64,000 bases of DNA. Source: Halichoerus grypus (lineage: Eukaryota > Chordata > Mammalia > Carnivora > Phocidae). The DNA lies in assembly GCF_964656455.1 (NCBI RefSeq), contig NC_135716.1:112748389-112812388 (forward strand), in the 5' to 3' direction. The position numbers were made by a program, and so were the translations under genes. Under the pieces are notes generated by a model. It did no database searches. It saw only the letters and a list, made by a program, of their open reading frames with translations, and had not been told where the DNA came from. Shown here one piece after another: positions 20,991 through 31,385 of the stretch; position 1 is the stretch's first letter, and the number at the start of each line of letters is the position of its first letter.

Positions 20991-22010
20991 TAAACAAGGA
21001 CAGTCACAGAACATGATCCGCTGCTAACCATAGGGTCAGGCATTTCTCCCCTTTAAGCTACATACAATCTGGGCACCAAGCAAGGCTTCACTGTTTTTCC
21101 AGTACCCAGCCATTTACCTCAAGACAAATACTGGGCCAGTCAAAGCTATTTCCCTTTGAGGAGTTCTCACTTGTGGCTGAAATGTAATTCATGTAGCTCC
21201 ATCATGCGAGGTATTCTACAGCAAGCACTCACTAAGTAGTAAAATTACCGTAGGTTTATATCTATTGCTCAATCACCTCTATTTATTTAAAAATGTGGAC
21301 TGAGGTCCTCTTCCCCCTCTAGTGTCCCATAGAGGTGACTCACAGCCAATCAGAAGAGTACCAGTGGGAGTGGACTCTGGATGTTCCCAAAGCTCCCAGT
21401 CCCAGTGACAGAACAAGGCTGAGTGGGCTTTACTGCAGCAGAGGAGGGGGGAGGGGCTCCAGGGTCTCACTAGTTGTATCACTTTGGCCTCTAACTTCCT
21501 GTCTCCGTCGGGGCCCAGGAGGGGCAGATGCCATTCATTCCATGGCCTCCATCCTCTTCTTCCTCACTCTCCCTTCCCTGTGGAAATTTCCCCATCTTCC
21601 TGCTCCCCCGTATATGTGTGGCTTAGGGGGAGGGAGGGACAGGCCAAGTTTATCCCTCACACACAGACCATGAGCATTGGAGCAGTGAATAGTTCTTGGG
21701 AAGGGAAAGAGGGATGGGGAAAGAAGAATCAGTTTTCACTATACGCCCTTTTGTACAGTTTGAATGTTATACCGAGAGGGCATGAAATGCCTGTTCAATT
21801 AAATAAGTTTTTTTTAAAAAGAATGATTCTTAAAATCATCCCACGGTGGGGGAAAAAATCATCCCACAGGGGCCTAATTCTTTTTTTTTTTTTTTCCTGT
21901 TGGGGAACTCAGTGCTGCCCAATCCTTAGAGAAATCTCTCTTTTTTAAAAATTTCTTTTAATGTATATCAGACATCATCGCCAAATTTCTAATTAAAATT
22001 GTCTTTTCTT
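20991..22010. other. Non-coding stretch
   Basis: Holds the longest open frame of the window (21484-21948, 154 codons, plus). Its C-terminal part reads through A- and T-runs (KNQFS…, LILFFFFSCW) and no domain is seen. The rest is unclassified, including a short direct repeat of AAAATCATCCCAC near 21830-21870. Confidence 0.5.
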
Positions 22011-22209
22011 GGAGCACCTGGTGGCTGAGCTGGTTAAGCGCCTGACTCTTGATTTCAGCTCAGGTGGTGATCTCAGGGGTGTGAGACCGAGCCCCACGTT
22101 GGGTTCCTCCCTGAGCAGGGAGTCTGCTTTAGATTTTCTCCCTCTCCCTTTGCCCTTTTCCCCACTTGTGCTCTCCTCTCCACCCCCCCATTTAAATAAA
22201 TCTTTTTTA
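22011..22209 (+). mobile_element. SINEC, first of a tandem pair
   Basis: GGAGCACCTGGTGGCTGAGC head, GATTTCAGCTCAGGTGGTGA, CT-rich linker and AAATAAATCTTTTTTAAAA tail. The flank ATTGTCTTTTCT precedes it; similar sequences follow it (ATGTTCTTTCT) and follow the next SINE (ATTGTTATTTCT). Confidence 0.93.
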
Positions 22210-22223
22210 AAAATGTTCTTTCT

Positions 22224-22370
22224 GGGGCACCTGGGTGGCTCAGTCAGTTAAATATCTGCCTTCAGCCTCAGGTCATGATCCCAGGGTCCTGGGATCGAGT
22301 TCCACATCAGGCTCCCCACTCATGTTCTCTCTCTCTCTCTCAAATAAATAAGCAAAATCTTTTTTTTTTT
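22224..22370 (+). mobile_element. SINEC, second of a tandem pair
   Basis: Head GGGGCACCTGGGTGGCTCAG and core GGGTCCTGGGATCGAG. The linker is shortened (GCTCCCCACTCATGTTC then CT repeats) before the CAAATAAATAAGCAAAATC tail. It lies in the same orientation right after the preceding SINEC, apparently at the regenerated target site. Confidence 0.95.
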
Positions 22371-22464
22371 TAATTGTTATTTCTGTGTCCATCTAAAGCC
22401 GCTTTTAGTGGTCTGCCTTGGAGCCACTGAGCACGTCGAGGAGAAGGGAGTTTGTAGTGTTGAG

Positions 22465-22605
22465 AAGAGGGCAGGATTTAAAGTCAGGCCAACTTTCCTT
22501 CCAGTCCTGGCTCTACCACTTACTGACGTGAGTGGGACTCGTATTCTCTAAGCTCCATTTCTCCACCTCTCTGAAATAAAATCAAATTACCTGCCTTCCC
22601 ATGAA
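22465..22605 (+). mobile_element. MIR fragment
   Basis: GGATTTAAAGTCAGGCCAAC, CCTGGCTCTACCACTTACTG and TCTAAGCTCCATTTCTCCAC follow plus-strand MIR. The 3' half is missing. Confidence 0.65.
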
Positions 22606-22611
22606 TCACAA

Positions 22612-22830
22612 CAGTTAAGAGCATGCGCTTTGGAGTTAGTTCACTTCCTGCCACTGTCACACGCCAGCTGTCTCACATCTCAGCCTCTGCTTCCTCAACC
22701 GTAAAATGGGGCTAATAATAGTATTGGCCTGATTAAGTTGTGAATTTTAAATGAGATGATGTATGGAGAGTCCTCAGCAAGGTAACCTACATAGAGCAAT
22801 AGTCACTAAATTGTTGCTCTTTCTATCATG
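22612..22830 (+). mobile_element. MIR SINE
   Basis: Directly follows another MIR in the same orientation: AGTTAAGAGCATGCGCTTTG, TTCCTCAACCGTAAAATGGG, GCTAATAATAGTATTGGCC, AAATGAGATGATGTATGGAG and a decayed tail. Confidence 0.85.
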
Positions 22831-22889
22831 ATGATTTTGTGAGAATAATGTAAGATGAGGTGCCTGGTGCTCAAAAATATACATGCGGA

Positions 22890-22988
22890 TTTTTTTAAGT
22901 TTATTTATTTATTTTTATTATTATGTTTTTATTAATCTCTATACCCAACATGGGGCTCCAACTAGCGACCCTGAGATCAAGAGTCAAA
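22890..22988 (-). mobile_element. SINEC2-type copy, 5'-truncated
   Basis: Poly(T)/TTTATTTATTTTTATTA tail complement, then AATCTCTATACCCAACATGG and CGACCCTGAGATCAAGAGTC. It stops before the tRNA head. The TSD is ACATGCGGATTTTT (22881-22894) against ACATGTGTATTTTT (22988-23001), two mismatches. Truncation with a TSD means it was born short. Confidence 0.85.
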
Positions 22989-23213
22989 CATGTGTATTTT
23001 TAACATTACTTTTCCCCTAGGTTCTTTCTCTCTGTGGAGAAATTCCCCGGGGGGAATTCCCTGCTGCCTGGCCTTTTTAACTGCTCTCTGTATCAGCTAA
23101 CACACTCCTTTTTGTCTGCCCATTACAAAGCTCTCAGGTGAAGAATTCAACTGGAATGGCAAAAAAGGGAGGACTCAAACCTTCTCTAAAGTGGGAAGAT
23201 TCTGTAAAGTTTC

Positions 23214-23266
23214 ACCCATCCTTCCTTCCAACCATCCATCCATCCATCCATCTATCCATCCACCCA
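23214..23266. repeat. (CCAT)n microsatellite
   Basis: ACCATCCATCCATCCATCCA with neighbouring CCTT and CTAT variants, about 50 bp. Confidence 0.9.
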
Positions 23267-24761
23267 CTGAAAATGCTAGGACCTGGGATTGCAGAACTAG
23301 TCACAGATATGGTCCTTCCCCTCGGGGGGCTTCTAGTGAGATGTGAGGAAGGCATGAACTCAAGCCTGTGTTGGTCTGGAATTTCTTTGCCTTCCCAGAC
23401 CAAAAGGCTTATAAGAAACCTGCATTTGTGCTCCACCATGTCCCCCCTAAGTTTGGGCTAAATGTACCCAGGAAAATTCCAACTGGATAAATTACAGTTC
23501 TATAGACAACTGTGGGAGGGGCAGCCCCTTTAATGCCATATATTTAAGAATCAACCTTAAACTGTGGTAAATTATGCAATTCCCCCCAGAGTTTATGTAA
23601 CATACAGCAATTTGTTGGTTTTTCAGGCTTTGTGGGCCTGAATGAAGGTACCAAAGAAAAAGTTTACAACTTTTCCGGCTTCCTTTACTCCAGGCAGATG
23701 CTCACCCTGAAGGGATACTTGAGATTGAATGTGGCCAAGCAGGTGAATGGGTTTGGAAACAGCAAAGGGCCATCTGAGTACAGGGCATCCTGGCCACCAT
23801 TGCAGCTGCTGCTGAGGGTGGGAAGGAGCCCAGAGTTTCTTGAGGCTTTAGTGTGGATTTGTACGACTGGAACTAGATGGAGTTACATCCCACCCGTCCA
23901 TTCAATCAATCAAGAGTGATAGAGCAGCCCCCAACTGCCAGGCGCTGGGACACAGCCCTGAACAGGAGAGACAAGGCTCTCTAGCCAGAAAGAAGTGGGG
24001 CTGTAAGGAATTGCTCAGGGCGTGCTGACGCAGCAGAGGGCTTGGGCCGGGGTTGTCCAGAGGCGCTCACAGTGGGCTTGGAGAAGGTCTGCTATGCTGT
24101 GCTGTCCTCATTGCTCACAGAGTTGGGCAGAAAGGCCGCAGGAGGGAACGAGGGACCCGGGGAGTCAGGAAATGCGGGGTCCAGTCCCAACATTTGAGGC
24201 CACATTGTACTGCTCTGTATTTCAGACTTTTCAGTCATTAAAGGAAGGATTTTGAAAAAAGAAAAACGGATGTCTAAGGACCATCTGGTTCCAATGGAAG
24301 CTTGGATTCAGGAGTCAGGGACTAGGCTACACCATGTGGGTCCTCGCCGCTCGGAGAGTGCTGAGCCGGCTCTTGCACACCTGTGTGTGTACGCACACAC
24401 ACCCGCACACGCATGCACACAGATGTCATTGCTCCCAAAGTGAGGACATTGGGATCACTTGCTTCCAGTCATGTCTTCCCTCCCAGGCTCAGATACCAGC
24501 TGGGGCTCTCCTTGGCCCTGAAAATTCAGCTAAAATTGTATAACGTCTGCCACATACACATCCCCAATTCCCACGACCTGTGGAAGTCAAAAGCCCTCTT
24601 GAATATTTCTGAGAATGCAGGGGAGCCGTGGGGTGATGTCCCTTTGCCAGCTCTCTGGCTTCTGAGCCTGAAGGCACTGGTTAGGGGGCCGCCCCCGCTT
24701 TCCAAGTTTATCTTTGCCACACAGGCACCAAACCCTCACACATGCCTATGAATGATTCCCT
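23267..24761. other. Non-coding stretch with a weak L2 trace
   Basis: Bases 23895-24005 (TTCAATCAATCAAGAGTG, CCAGGCGCTGGGACACAGC) vaguely recall a reverse L2 3' end. Open frames up to 122 codons around 24334-24751 run through the CA repeat and into each other in different frames. One begins MWVLAARRVLSRLL but continues as repeat-derived CTHTHPHTH, so I do not call it. Confidence 0.45.
24378..24421. repeat. (TG)n/(CA)n mixed repeat
   Basis: CTGTGTGTGTACGCACACAC followed by ACCCGCACACGCATGCACAC. The TG-to-CA switch makes a near-palindrome of alternating purine-pyrimidine. Confidence 0.85.
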
Positions 24762-24875
24762 CGCCTGCACCCCAGGGTAAGGGATTGCATCATATTCATT
24801 TTCCTACTCTTAGCACCAGCCTACCCCTGGAATCTGGTAGGCGTTCAACAGCATTTGATGAATAAGTTGAAGGAA
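24762..24875 (+). mobile_element. L2 3' end
   Basis: GCATCATATTCATTTTCCTA, CTCTTAGCACCAGCC, ATCTGGTAGGCGTTCAACAG and CATTTGATGAATAAGTTGAA match the terminal L2 stretch. Confidence 0.6.
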
Positions 24876-25314
24876 GAAAGGAATGGTGTGAAGGGTGCCA
24901 TTGAGATTACTTTGAATGGCAGGTCAAGGCCAACTCAGGAGAAAAATGTGTTAAAGGCAATAAAAGTTGCTTCTCATTCAGGGTCATTCCTGCCCTGCCT
25001 GCTTCTGATCCCTTTCTGGGTCCCAGTCCAATCCCAGTCCGACCACAGACTGCTGAGATATTAACTGACAATGACACTGTTAATTCATAAAAGTTCAACA
25101 CATTTCCATTTGCTCCCTGTCCCAGCCTGTTTACTTTAGGAGGCTTCCTCTCTCTGCCCTCCCCTTCCAACGCAGTCAAGTAATGCCAATATAAAAGGTC
25201 ACCCCCACTCAGGCTAACCCAGACCTAGCCAGACCCAGAACAGAACTGACTCCCCAGCTCTGTAGCTGGGCTCCCTTCACCCTTTGTACAGAACTCCTTC
25301 CAGAAATGATCACT

Positions 25315-25452
25315 CCGCACACTTCTGTTTGTTTCTCCAGCTCACCCTCTAGATCGTGAGCATTTTTTGTGATTACTTCCCTAACTCCAGTGCCTAGCTC
25401 AATGCTTGAAATATAGGAAGACCTTGTAAATGTTTGCAAAATGAACAAATAA
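25315..25452 (+). mobile_element. L2 3' end
   Basis: CTCTAGATCGTGAGCATTTT, CCAGTGCCTAGCTCAATGC, then TTGTAAATGTTTGCAAAATG and AACAAATAATGA. The order fits L2. Confidence 0.6.
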
Positions 25453-26002
25453 TGAAAACAAAAAGAGTATGGGTGCAGCCATTTTGAGAGTCAATGAGCC
25501 AAAATAGCAGAAATGCTTATAGCAAACAAAAGGCAGGGGGGAGTAAAAAATTTTTAACAGAGAAAAAGGTGGAATGTTCATTCAGCATTATTAAACAGAT
25601 AAGTCATTTGGCAGAGCATGCTGAGGGAGGACCGGGTTTTCTAAACCCCAGCTCGATGTTTTTTCATACTGCATTATCATCTCTGTCACATTATTTTTGT
25701 TTGTGTTTTGTAGCCTTTTGGGAATTACAACATCGGCTCACTGTTTGCTGGGTTTCACAATTCTCCCTTCCCATCAAGCACATACCATGAGGCACATACA
25801 ATAACTGCTTTTTATATATCCAGGAATTTAAATTATATTTTGTTTTGCAAACTTCATGATACCCCTTTGAGATAAGTGGAAACACCTGGGGGTGTTGTGA
25901 AACCAGGCCTGAGAATGGCCATTTCCCAATGTGCTCAGCAGGGCTCCCACGGTGAAGAAAGAACACACAGTCCCAAGCTTGCTTGCAGCCTTCTTCTTCT
26001 TC
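25453..26002. other. Non-coding gap
   Basis: No recognised repeat. Bases 24881-25314 before the L2 are likewise unclassified. Confidence 0.45.
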
Positions 26003-26202
26003 TTTTTTTTTTTTTAAGATTTTATTTATTTATTTGACAGAGAGAGAGAGAACACAAGCAGGGGGAACGGCAGGCAGAGGGAGATGGAGAAGCAGGCTCC
26101 CCAAAGAGCAGGGAACCTGATGCGGGGCTCGATCCCAGGACCCTGGGATCATGACCTGAGCCGAAGGCAGATGCTTAACTGACTGAGCCACCCAGGCGCC
26201 CC
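26003..26202 (-). mobile_element. SINEC, full length
   Basis: Poly(T) at 26003, AAGATTTTATTTATTTATTT, GACAGAGAGAGAGAGAACAC, CGATCCCAGGACCCTGGGAT and GAGCCACCCAGGCGCCC. Well preserved; no clear TSD found because a TTC-repeat abuts the poly(T). Confidence 0.96.
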
Positions 26203-26336
26203 CAAGATAGTTTATTTTAGACAAAAACAAAACTTTGCTTGAATTATTCTGCCATAATTTTCATTTCACAGTGCAATCCACTAATGAGCTAACACTCAGA
26301 GTTTATAACAAATGGAAATTCTTCCTTTTTTTCTTT

Positions 26337-26440
26337 TTAAAGATTTTATTTTTAAGTAATCTCTACACCCAACATGGGGCTCGAACTCACAACCCAGAGA
26401 TACAAGAGTCACATGCTCCACTGAGCCAGCCAAGCAGCCC
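26337..26440 (-). mobile_element. SINEC2-type copy
   Basis: TTTTTAAAGATTTTATTTTT, AAGTAATCTCTACACCCAAC, ATGGGGCTCGAACTCACAAC and CTGAGCCAGCCAAGCAGCCC. The flanks GAAATTCTTCCT and GAAATTATTTCT look like a decayed TSD. Confidence 0.9.
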
Positions 26441-26540
26441 GAAATTATTTCTGTATTACAGAATTAATGGGTACAGTAAATATATCAAACTGCCATTTCC
26501 TCTTGAATGAAACACTGCACCTAAATCTTTGGATTGTCAT

Positions 26541-26815
26541 GATTGCTCTATGTATTTTCCTACATCATCTCTAGACTATGAGCTTTTCGAAGACAGAGAT
26601 GCTGTGTAGGTTATCTGTTAGAGTGACCAACTATCCTGGTTTGCCCAGGATTGGGGGTTTTTCTGGGATATAGGACTTCTGGTTATAAAACCAAAACAAT
26701 CCCAAACAAACTGGATCGGGTTGGTCACTCTGTGTGGAAAAAATTCCCCAAAAAACCCTTCAATATTCCTTGTGCTTGATATGTAATAAGTTCTCAATAA
26801 ATGTTTAGTTGAACT
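26541..26815 (+). mobile_element. L2 3' end split by a MITE
   Basis: The left part has CTAGACTATGAGCTTTTCGA and AGACAGAGATGCTGTG. The right part (about 26760-26815) has TTGTGCTTGATATGTAATAA and GTTCTCAATAAATGTTTAG. Together they make a typical L2 3' end, with 26620-26731 inserted between them. Confidence 0.65.
26620..26731. mobile_element. Palindromic MITE (about 112 bp)
   Basis: Long terminal inverted repeats: the left end AGAGTGACCAACTATCCTGG matches the complement of the right end, AGAGTGACCAACCCGATCCA, over the first dozen bases, and TTTG follows in both arms. The interior is also partly self-complementary. I recognise the type as a small DNA transposon but do not assign its name. Confidence 0.75.
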
Positions 26816-26837
26816 TGTCCTAAAAACTGTAAACTTG

Positions 26838-27033
26838 GGCGCCTGGGTGGCTCAGTCATTAGGCATCTGCCTTCGGCTCGGGTTATGATCCCAGGGTCCT
26901 GGGATCGAGCCCCGAATTGGGCTCCCTGCTCCGCGGGGGGCCTGCTTCTCCCTCTCCCACTCCCCCTGCTTGTGTTCCCTCTCTCACTGTGTCTCTCTCT
27001 GTCAAATAAATAAATAAAATCTTAAAAAAAAAA
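26838..27033 (+). mobile_element. Young SINEC with 16-bp TSD
   Basis: GGCGCCTGGGTGGCTCAGTC head, GGGTCCTGGGATCGAGCCCC, CTCCGCGGGGGGCCTGCTTC and AAATAAATAAATAAAATC tail. TSD AAAAACTGTAAACTTG (26822-26837) and AAAAACTGTGAACTTG (27034-27049), one mismatch. Very like the copy at 12281. Confidence 0.97.
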
Positions 27034-27049
27034 AAAAACTGTGAACTTG

Positions 27050-27561
27050 TACTGAATGTTTTCCCATTTGTGTATAGAACTGAAGTAACTTCTAAATCAA
27101 AGAAGGATTAGTATTTTTTAAAACATAACAGTTGACCAGAGGTTATGTAGCGGGGCATCTTCCCAGCAATAGCACTGCAAGAACTCTCTTTTGTCCCTGT
27201 CAATGGAACTTTCTTTCATCTTCTTCCCTTTGACCCCACCCGTACCAATTCCATCACAGCCCCCATCTGCACCTGCTGACTTAGGAAGCCCTTGTCATTG
27301 CCAAGGACACTACGCAGTTAGGGGAGACAGCTGGTTTCTTGAGCTCAAGGAGTTCCAATGTATATTGTCTGTCAAGCAAATGCAGCACAGTTGTGTGTTT
27401 GGCACAGGGGAGGAGCCAGGGGGATACGGGAAAGACTGAGGACTTGAGGGAAGAAAGGAGAATTCTCTGATCTGTTACTGGCTTCATCCAGGAAAAATAT
27501 TAGTATATGTGGTACCAGAATTCTGTGATCCCAGCTCAGAAACTTCTCCCCAACAGAGGCA
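27050..27561. other. Non-coding gap
   Basis: Unclassified sequence. An 82-codon plus frame at 27191-27439 shows no domain. Confidence 0.5.
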
Positions 27562-27785
27562 ATCCCATGGAATGATTCAGAGCCTGGGCTCCAAAATCAG
27601 AGTCCTAGGTTAAAACCTGGCTCCGTATTTGCTGAATTTCTCTGGGCTTCAGTTCCTTATCTGTAAATGATAACAAGAGTACTCACCGCATAGGCTTGTT
27701 GTAAAGAGTAAATGAGCTGATGGATGTAAAGTGCTTTGTGCAGTTCCTGGCACATAGGGAGTACTGGATGTGAATGCCCACCATA
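27562..27785 (+). mobile_element. MIR SINE
   Basis: ATGATTCAGAGCCTGGGCTC, GGTTAAAACCTGGCTCCGTA, TCAGTTCCTTATCTGTAAAT, AGTAAATGAGCTGATGGATG and GTTCCTGGCACATAGGGAGT, in order and near full length. Confidence 0.88.
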
Positions 27786-27804
27786 ATTATCCTGTCACTC
27801 AAGG

Positions 27805-28020
27805 TCAAGAGAGAAAGTTGGTACAAGGAAAGAGCATGGACTTTGGAGTCAGACCTGGAAATATTTCACTTTAGATCCATATGATTGTGGTCTCTTTGTG
27901 CTTCAGTTTACATATTTGTAAGGTAGAACTCCACCTTGAAGGATTGCTGTGAAAATTAGATGGGACATAGTAAGTAGGGTGCCCAGCACATGGTGATCAG
28001 CGAAGATAATTGGTAAGATT
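27805..28020 (+). mobile_element. MIR SINE
   Basis: A second MIR right after the first in the same orientation: AGAGCATGGACTTTGGAGTC, TTTGTGCTTCAGTTTACATA, GATTGCTGTGAAAATTAGAT and GGTGCCCAGCACATGGTGAT. Confidence 0.85.
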
Positions 28021-28827
28021 CTTTCTGTATTCAACTCATCTTCTCCAACCCAAGTCTAAGAGACCCAGCGGACTTTCTGTCTTCCAGTGCACCCCACACT
28101 CCCATGCCTAGGTTTCTACTATCTCAGTTCTAGAAACCGCCGCTGAAATGTTAAAAGCCTGCCTAGCACTCAAGGTCCAGCTAGAACCCACCCGTTCAAA
28201 TGTCCTTTCCTCTCACCAAGTAGAGAAGGTAGTTCTTTCCTCAGCCAAGTGTCCCCTCATTTAATCCATTCCAGTGAGTCAAGTTGCATGGCCTTCAATA
28301 AAGTCAGCATTCCACAGTTCTTATAAAATGTCGACATAGAGAAAAATAATGACGACAGTGAGTTTCATAAACCAATTCACATAGCCTTTCTCCTCTTTGA
28401 AAGTAGTACTAAAATATTCTTTATTTTATACATGGTGATAATAAATGATAGTTGCTATTTTTCGATGTCTTTACTTGGCAAAAGAAAAAGTAGGCAGCCC
28501 TATATTAATCACAAAAATGTTTCTCATTTTGTTTGTTTTGCTATTTTACTGATAGGCAAAACCCAAAAAGTCTAGGAACTACTTGACAGTGTACAAATGA
28601 GAGAGGAGTGGGAAAGGAGATGGAGAAGGAGAGATGGAAGAGGGTTGGTCAGAATCTGCAGTCTCCAAGTGGCCACTTTCTGCTGGTTGAATGGGGGCCC
28701 CAATGGTCCTGTCTAGGTGCTAACTAGGCACCCACATAAAACAGGCTACAGTTAAGAGTAGATTCATTTGTTAGAATCAATGAGTGATCATCTGTATCTA
28801 ATTCCAAGGTGTAACGGGTAAGCTTCG
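28021..28827. other. Non-coding stretch
   Basis: Nothing recognised with confidence. A purine-rich patch near 28603-28640 (GGAGAAGGAGAGATGGAAG) is low complexity. Confidence 0.5.
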
Positions 28828-28841
28828 CTCCACTGGTTTTA

Positions 28842-28969
28842 TTTTTTTAATAATTAAAAAAATTGTTTTTAAGCAATCTCTATGCACCCAATGTGGAGCT
28901 CGAACCCACCACCCCGAGATCAAAGAGTTGCATGCTGCATGCTCTAGCGACTGAGCCAGCCAGGCACCC
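28842..28969 (-). mobile_element. SINEC2-type copy with perfect 14-bp TSD
   Basis: Poly(T)/TTAATAATT tail complement, AGCAATCTCTATGCACCCAA, TGTGGAGCTCGAACCCACC and GACTGAGCCAGCCAGGCAC. The TSD CTCCACTGGTTTTA is identical at 28828-28841 and 28970-28983. A GCATGCTGCATGC repeat sits inside. Confidence 0.95.
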
Positions 28970-28983
28970 CTCCACTGGTTTTA

Positions 28984-29145
28984 AAGCAACGACTTTCAAA
29001 CTGCATCAGAAATGCCTGAAAAGTTAGTGACACTCGGGAGTCCTGGGCCCACCTCCAGAGACTCCGAGTCAGTCCACCTGGGGCATCTGCGTTTTAAACC
29101 AGCCTCCTCGGAATTGCCGATGCTGGTGGTCCTTAGGCCAGCCAG
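28984..29145. mobile_element. MER5-like hAT MITE
   Basis: GACTTTCAAACTGCATCAGA, GGGAGTCCTGGGCCCACCTC, CTCCGAGTCAGTCCACCTGG, GCATCTGCGTTTTAAACCAG and GATGCTGGTGGTCCTTAGGC follow the MER5A/B pattern. It begins exactly at the 3' TSD of the neighbouring SINEC2. Confidence 0.75.
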
Positions 29146-30217
29146 CCAAATTCTGCCCATTCTGTGCTCTCCTTTATATCCAAAGGCTCACCCACCCCAA
29201 GCTTGCGTCTTTCCCAGCCTCTGTCCTGATACTGCATCTGCTTTCACATAAGAGGAACTGCCGGGCGTCCGTAACACTTTTTCTCCTAGAACCTTAGTAA
29301 TGAAAAGTCTCTAATGGTCCAAGATGGGTAAGTTGCCCTGAATTAAAGTGAGGTCTTATTTCAGCTTGGGCAGCCTATTTAAAATTCCCAAGTATTGTGA
29401 GCGGCTGTAGGTGCCCACAAAGCAGCAGGCCCTCAACCTCCCCCATCGCTGCTTCTAATCCACTTCCGGTGAGAGGGAAATGCTTTTCCTCTGCCATACT
29501 GATGCTGTGTGAGGAGAATGTTCTGTTTCTTAGAGCAGGTGCTTAGCAGTTTGTGCACGATCAATTATCTGAATCCAGTACCCCAGGTTTCCGGATGCCA
29601 CGGGAAAGAAAATGTGGCTAAGAGAAGCTACCTCTGGCGGATTTAGAAAAAGCAGAGAGAGAAGCTAATGGGGAAACTGGCTCTTTTGTTTTCTCAAAAT
29701 CACTAATTGCACTCACTCCACCTTCAGCATTGTAACACATTCAGCACCTTGTAACATTTATCCATTTTCTTGTTTTAGTCACCACTTAGTGTTGCTGTCA
29801 GATTTTAATCATCTTTTTGCAAAACTCCTGACCAATATTCATGCAAATACCCCAAAAGAAAGGGAAAATAAGCTTTCCTGAGCCCCCCTCTGGCAGCCCG
29901 CATCCAGGTGTTTGTCTAGAATCATAAAGACTTTTGAAAGGACTTTACAGGTGTAAAAAGCTCTCAAAGAGATTGATTTACAAAATGCCAACTTCGGTCC
30001 AACCCTCACTCTTCAAAAACTTGAGTTTCTGGAGGAGTGAATTTTAGGGGCCTAGGAACAAAGCCTTGTAAGCTTAGGAAGGAGAGGTGAAGCGAAGAAT
30101 TTCTTTGCTTTACACACAGAATAATTGAAAAAGGAGGCATGTGAGTGAGGAGGGTGGGGGAAGGGTGTTCATTCCTGTGTTGAAAGAACAGAAAGGGACC
30201 ATATTTTGCTCTTAATC

Positions 30218-30240
30218 TTTTTTTTTTTTTTTTTTTTTTT
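30218..30240. repeat. Poly(T), 23 bases
   Basis: An uninterrupted T run with no SINE body next to it, so it is a plain homopolymer. Likely length-variable. Confidence 0.95.
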
Positions 30241-30307
30241 GGTGCAAGGCAGATGGGCTGTGGAGTGACACTAAATAAATCCTTGAATAAATGAATCTCT
30301 CAGCTCT

Positions 30308-30348
30308 GGGGTGGGGGTGGTGTGGAGGGAACGAGGGGGGTGGGGGGG
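30308..30348 (+). repeat. G-rich tract, quadruplex-prone
   Basis: Five G-runs of three to seven on one strand (GGGGTGGGGGTGGTG, GAGGG, GAGGGGGGTGGGGGGG) within about 41 bp satisfy the usual G-quadruplex pattern. Confidence 0.8.
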
Positions 30349-31154
30349 AAGGATGGTAGGAAGTGGCTTGTACATATGGAGCAGATAACTTTTTAAGGAA
30401 AGAGGGATTAAAGCAAGAACCTCAGGGCATTTAATAACTGTGGCATTTTATTCTTGCTTTATGTGGATTATTGGGGATTATCTGCTAAAAGCAAGAGCCC
30501 AGTCTGGTGTTACTGTTTGACTCACCCTTCGTTTCCTCTCATTTAAAATCTTCTGTCTCCTTCATGATTTTCATTTGGTTAAAGGCAGACAACTCTGGAG
30601 TGTAAAAGAAGTTTTCCTGATAAATGAAAGGCTCTACACAACCAATCTTCCCTAAAGAGCAGAAATGGGTTTTGCTGTCAAATGCAACCTTTACAAAATC
30701 GAAAAGCCCAATTAGAAGCATTACAAAGTAGATCCAAACACGACTTTTGCAGCCAATTGCAGGGGCCTAAAGCTCAGAGCTGCGGAAGCTCGGTAGAGCC
30801 GGTTGGTGGCAGAGCGTGGGCTCCAGCCCAGGCCTCCATGGGCACACCCCAGCGTTGTATTTGCACCACGTGATCTCTGCGGGTTCTCAGGGACTCGTGC
30901 CTTATGAACCAGGCAAATGCTTATGCCTTGCTTCAAATATTACAAATCACCTGAGGGAGAAACTGTACTTCAAAAAGAAAAGTCTTTCCTTGGGCTTCAT
31001 GGAGCCAGAAAGCAAGGAAATGCTAAAGCAAAGCACGGCAGAGGAGAGTTTAGCCTCCTTGAAGTTCAGCTGGGGGATTTTAGACGTTCGGAATCATCTG
31101 AGAAAGTTAGAAAGAAGTGGTAGTCCTAGTAGTCTCGGGAATTACGACCTCATA

Positions 31155-31385
31155 GAGCCATGGGCTTTGGAGCCAATTCCAAAGTGGGGATTCTAGTCCT
31201 GGTTCAGTTACTTATTTATAGTTTGACTTGAGACAAAGTAGTTAAATTCTTTAAGTCTCAGTATCTTTATTTATGTAACAGGAATAACAACATTTCTCTC
31301 ACAGACTTGTTATGAGTACGCATGACATAATACACTGAAATCTGTTTCCTTTGGTATTTATATGCTCAGTAAATATTACTTTCAT
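31155..31385 (+). mobile_element. MIR SINE
   Basis: GGGCTTTGGAGCCAATTCCA, ATTCTAGTCCTGGTTCAGTT, TCTTTAAGTCTCAGTATCTT, GACTTGTTATGAGTACGCAT and TATATGCTCAGTAAATATTA. Full span of MIR is recognisable. Confidence 0.8.

Larger units (their letters stand above)
29146..31154. other. 2-kb repeat-poor stretch
   Basis: No interspersed repeat recognised apart from a 23-T run (30218-30240) and a G-rich tract (30308-30348). Open frames near 30816-31196 (126 codons) are not supported by any domain. Absence of old repeats can mark constrained regulatory DNA, but I cannot show constraint here. Confidence 0.5.

Noticed and set aside
21484..21948. Longest open frame, 154 codons, plus strand
   Set aside because: No domain, no homology recognised, and the end reads through A- and T-runs. 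A frame this long is expected by chance in 64 kb.
24334..24543. Frame beginning MWVLAARRVLSRLL, resembling a mitochondrial targeting start
   Set aside because: It turns at once into CA-repeat-encoded CTHTHPHTH; no supporting exon structure.
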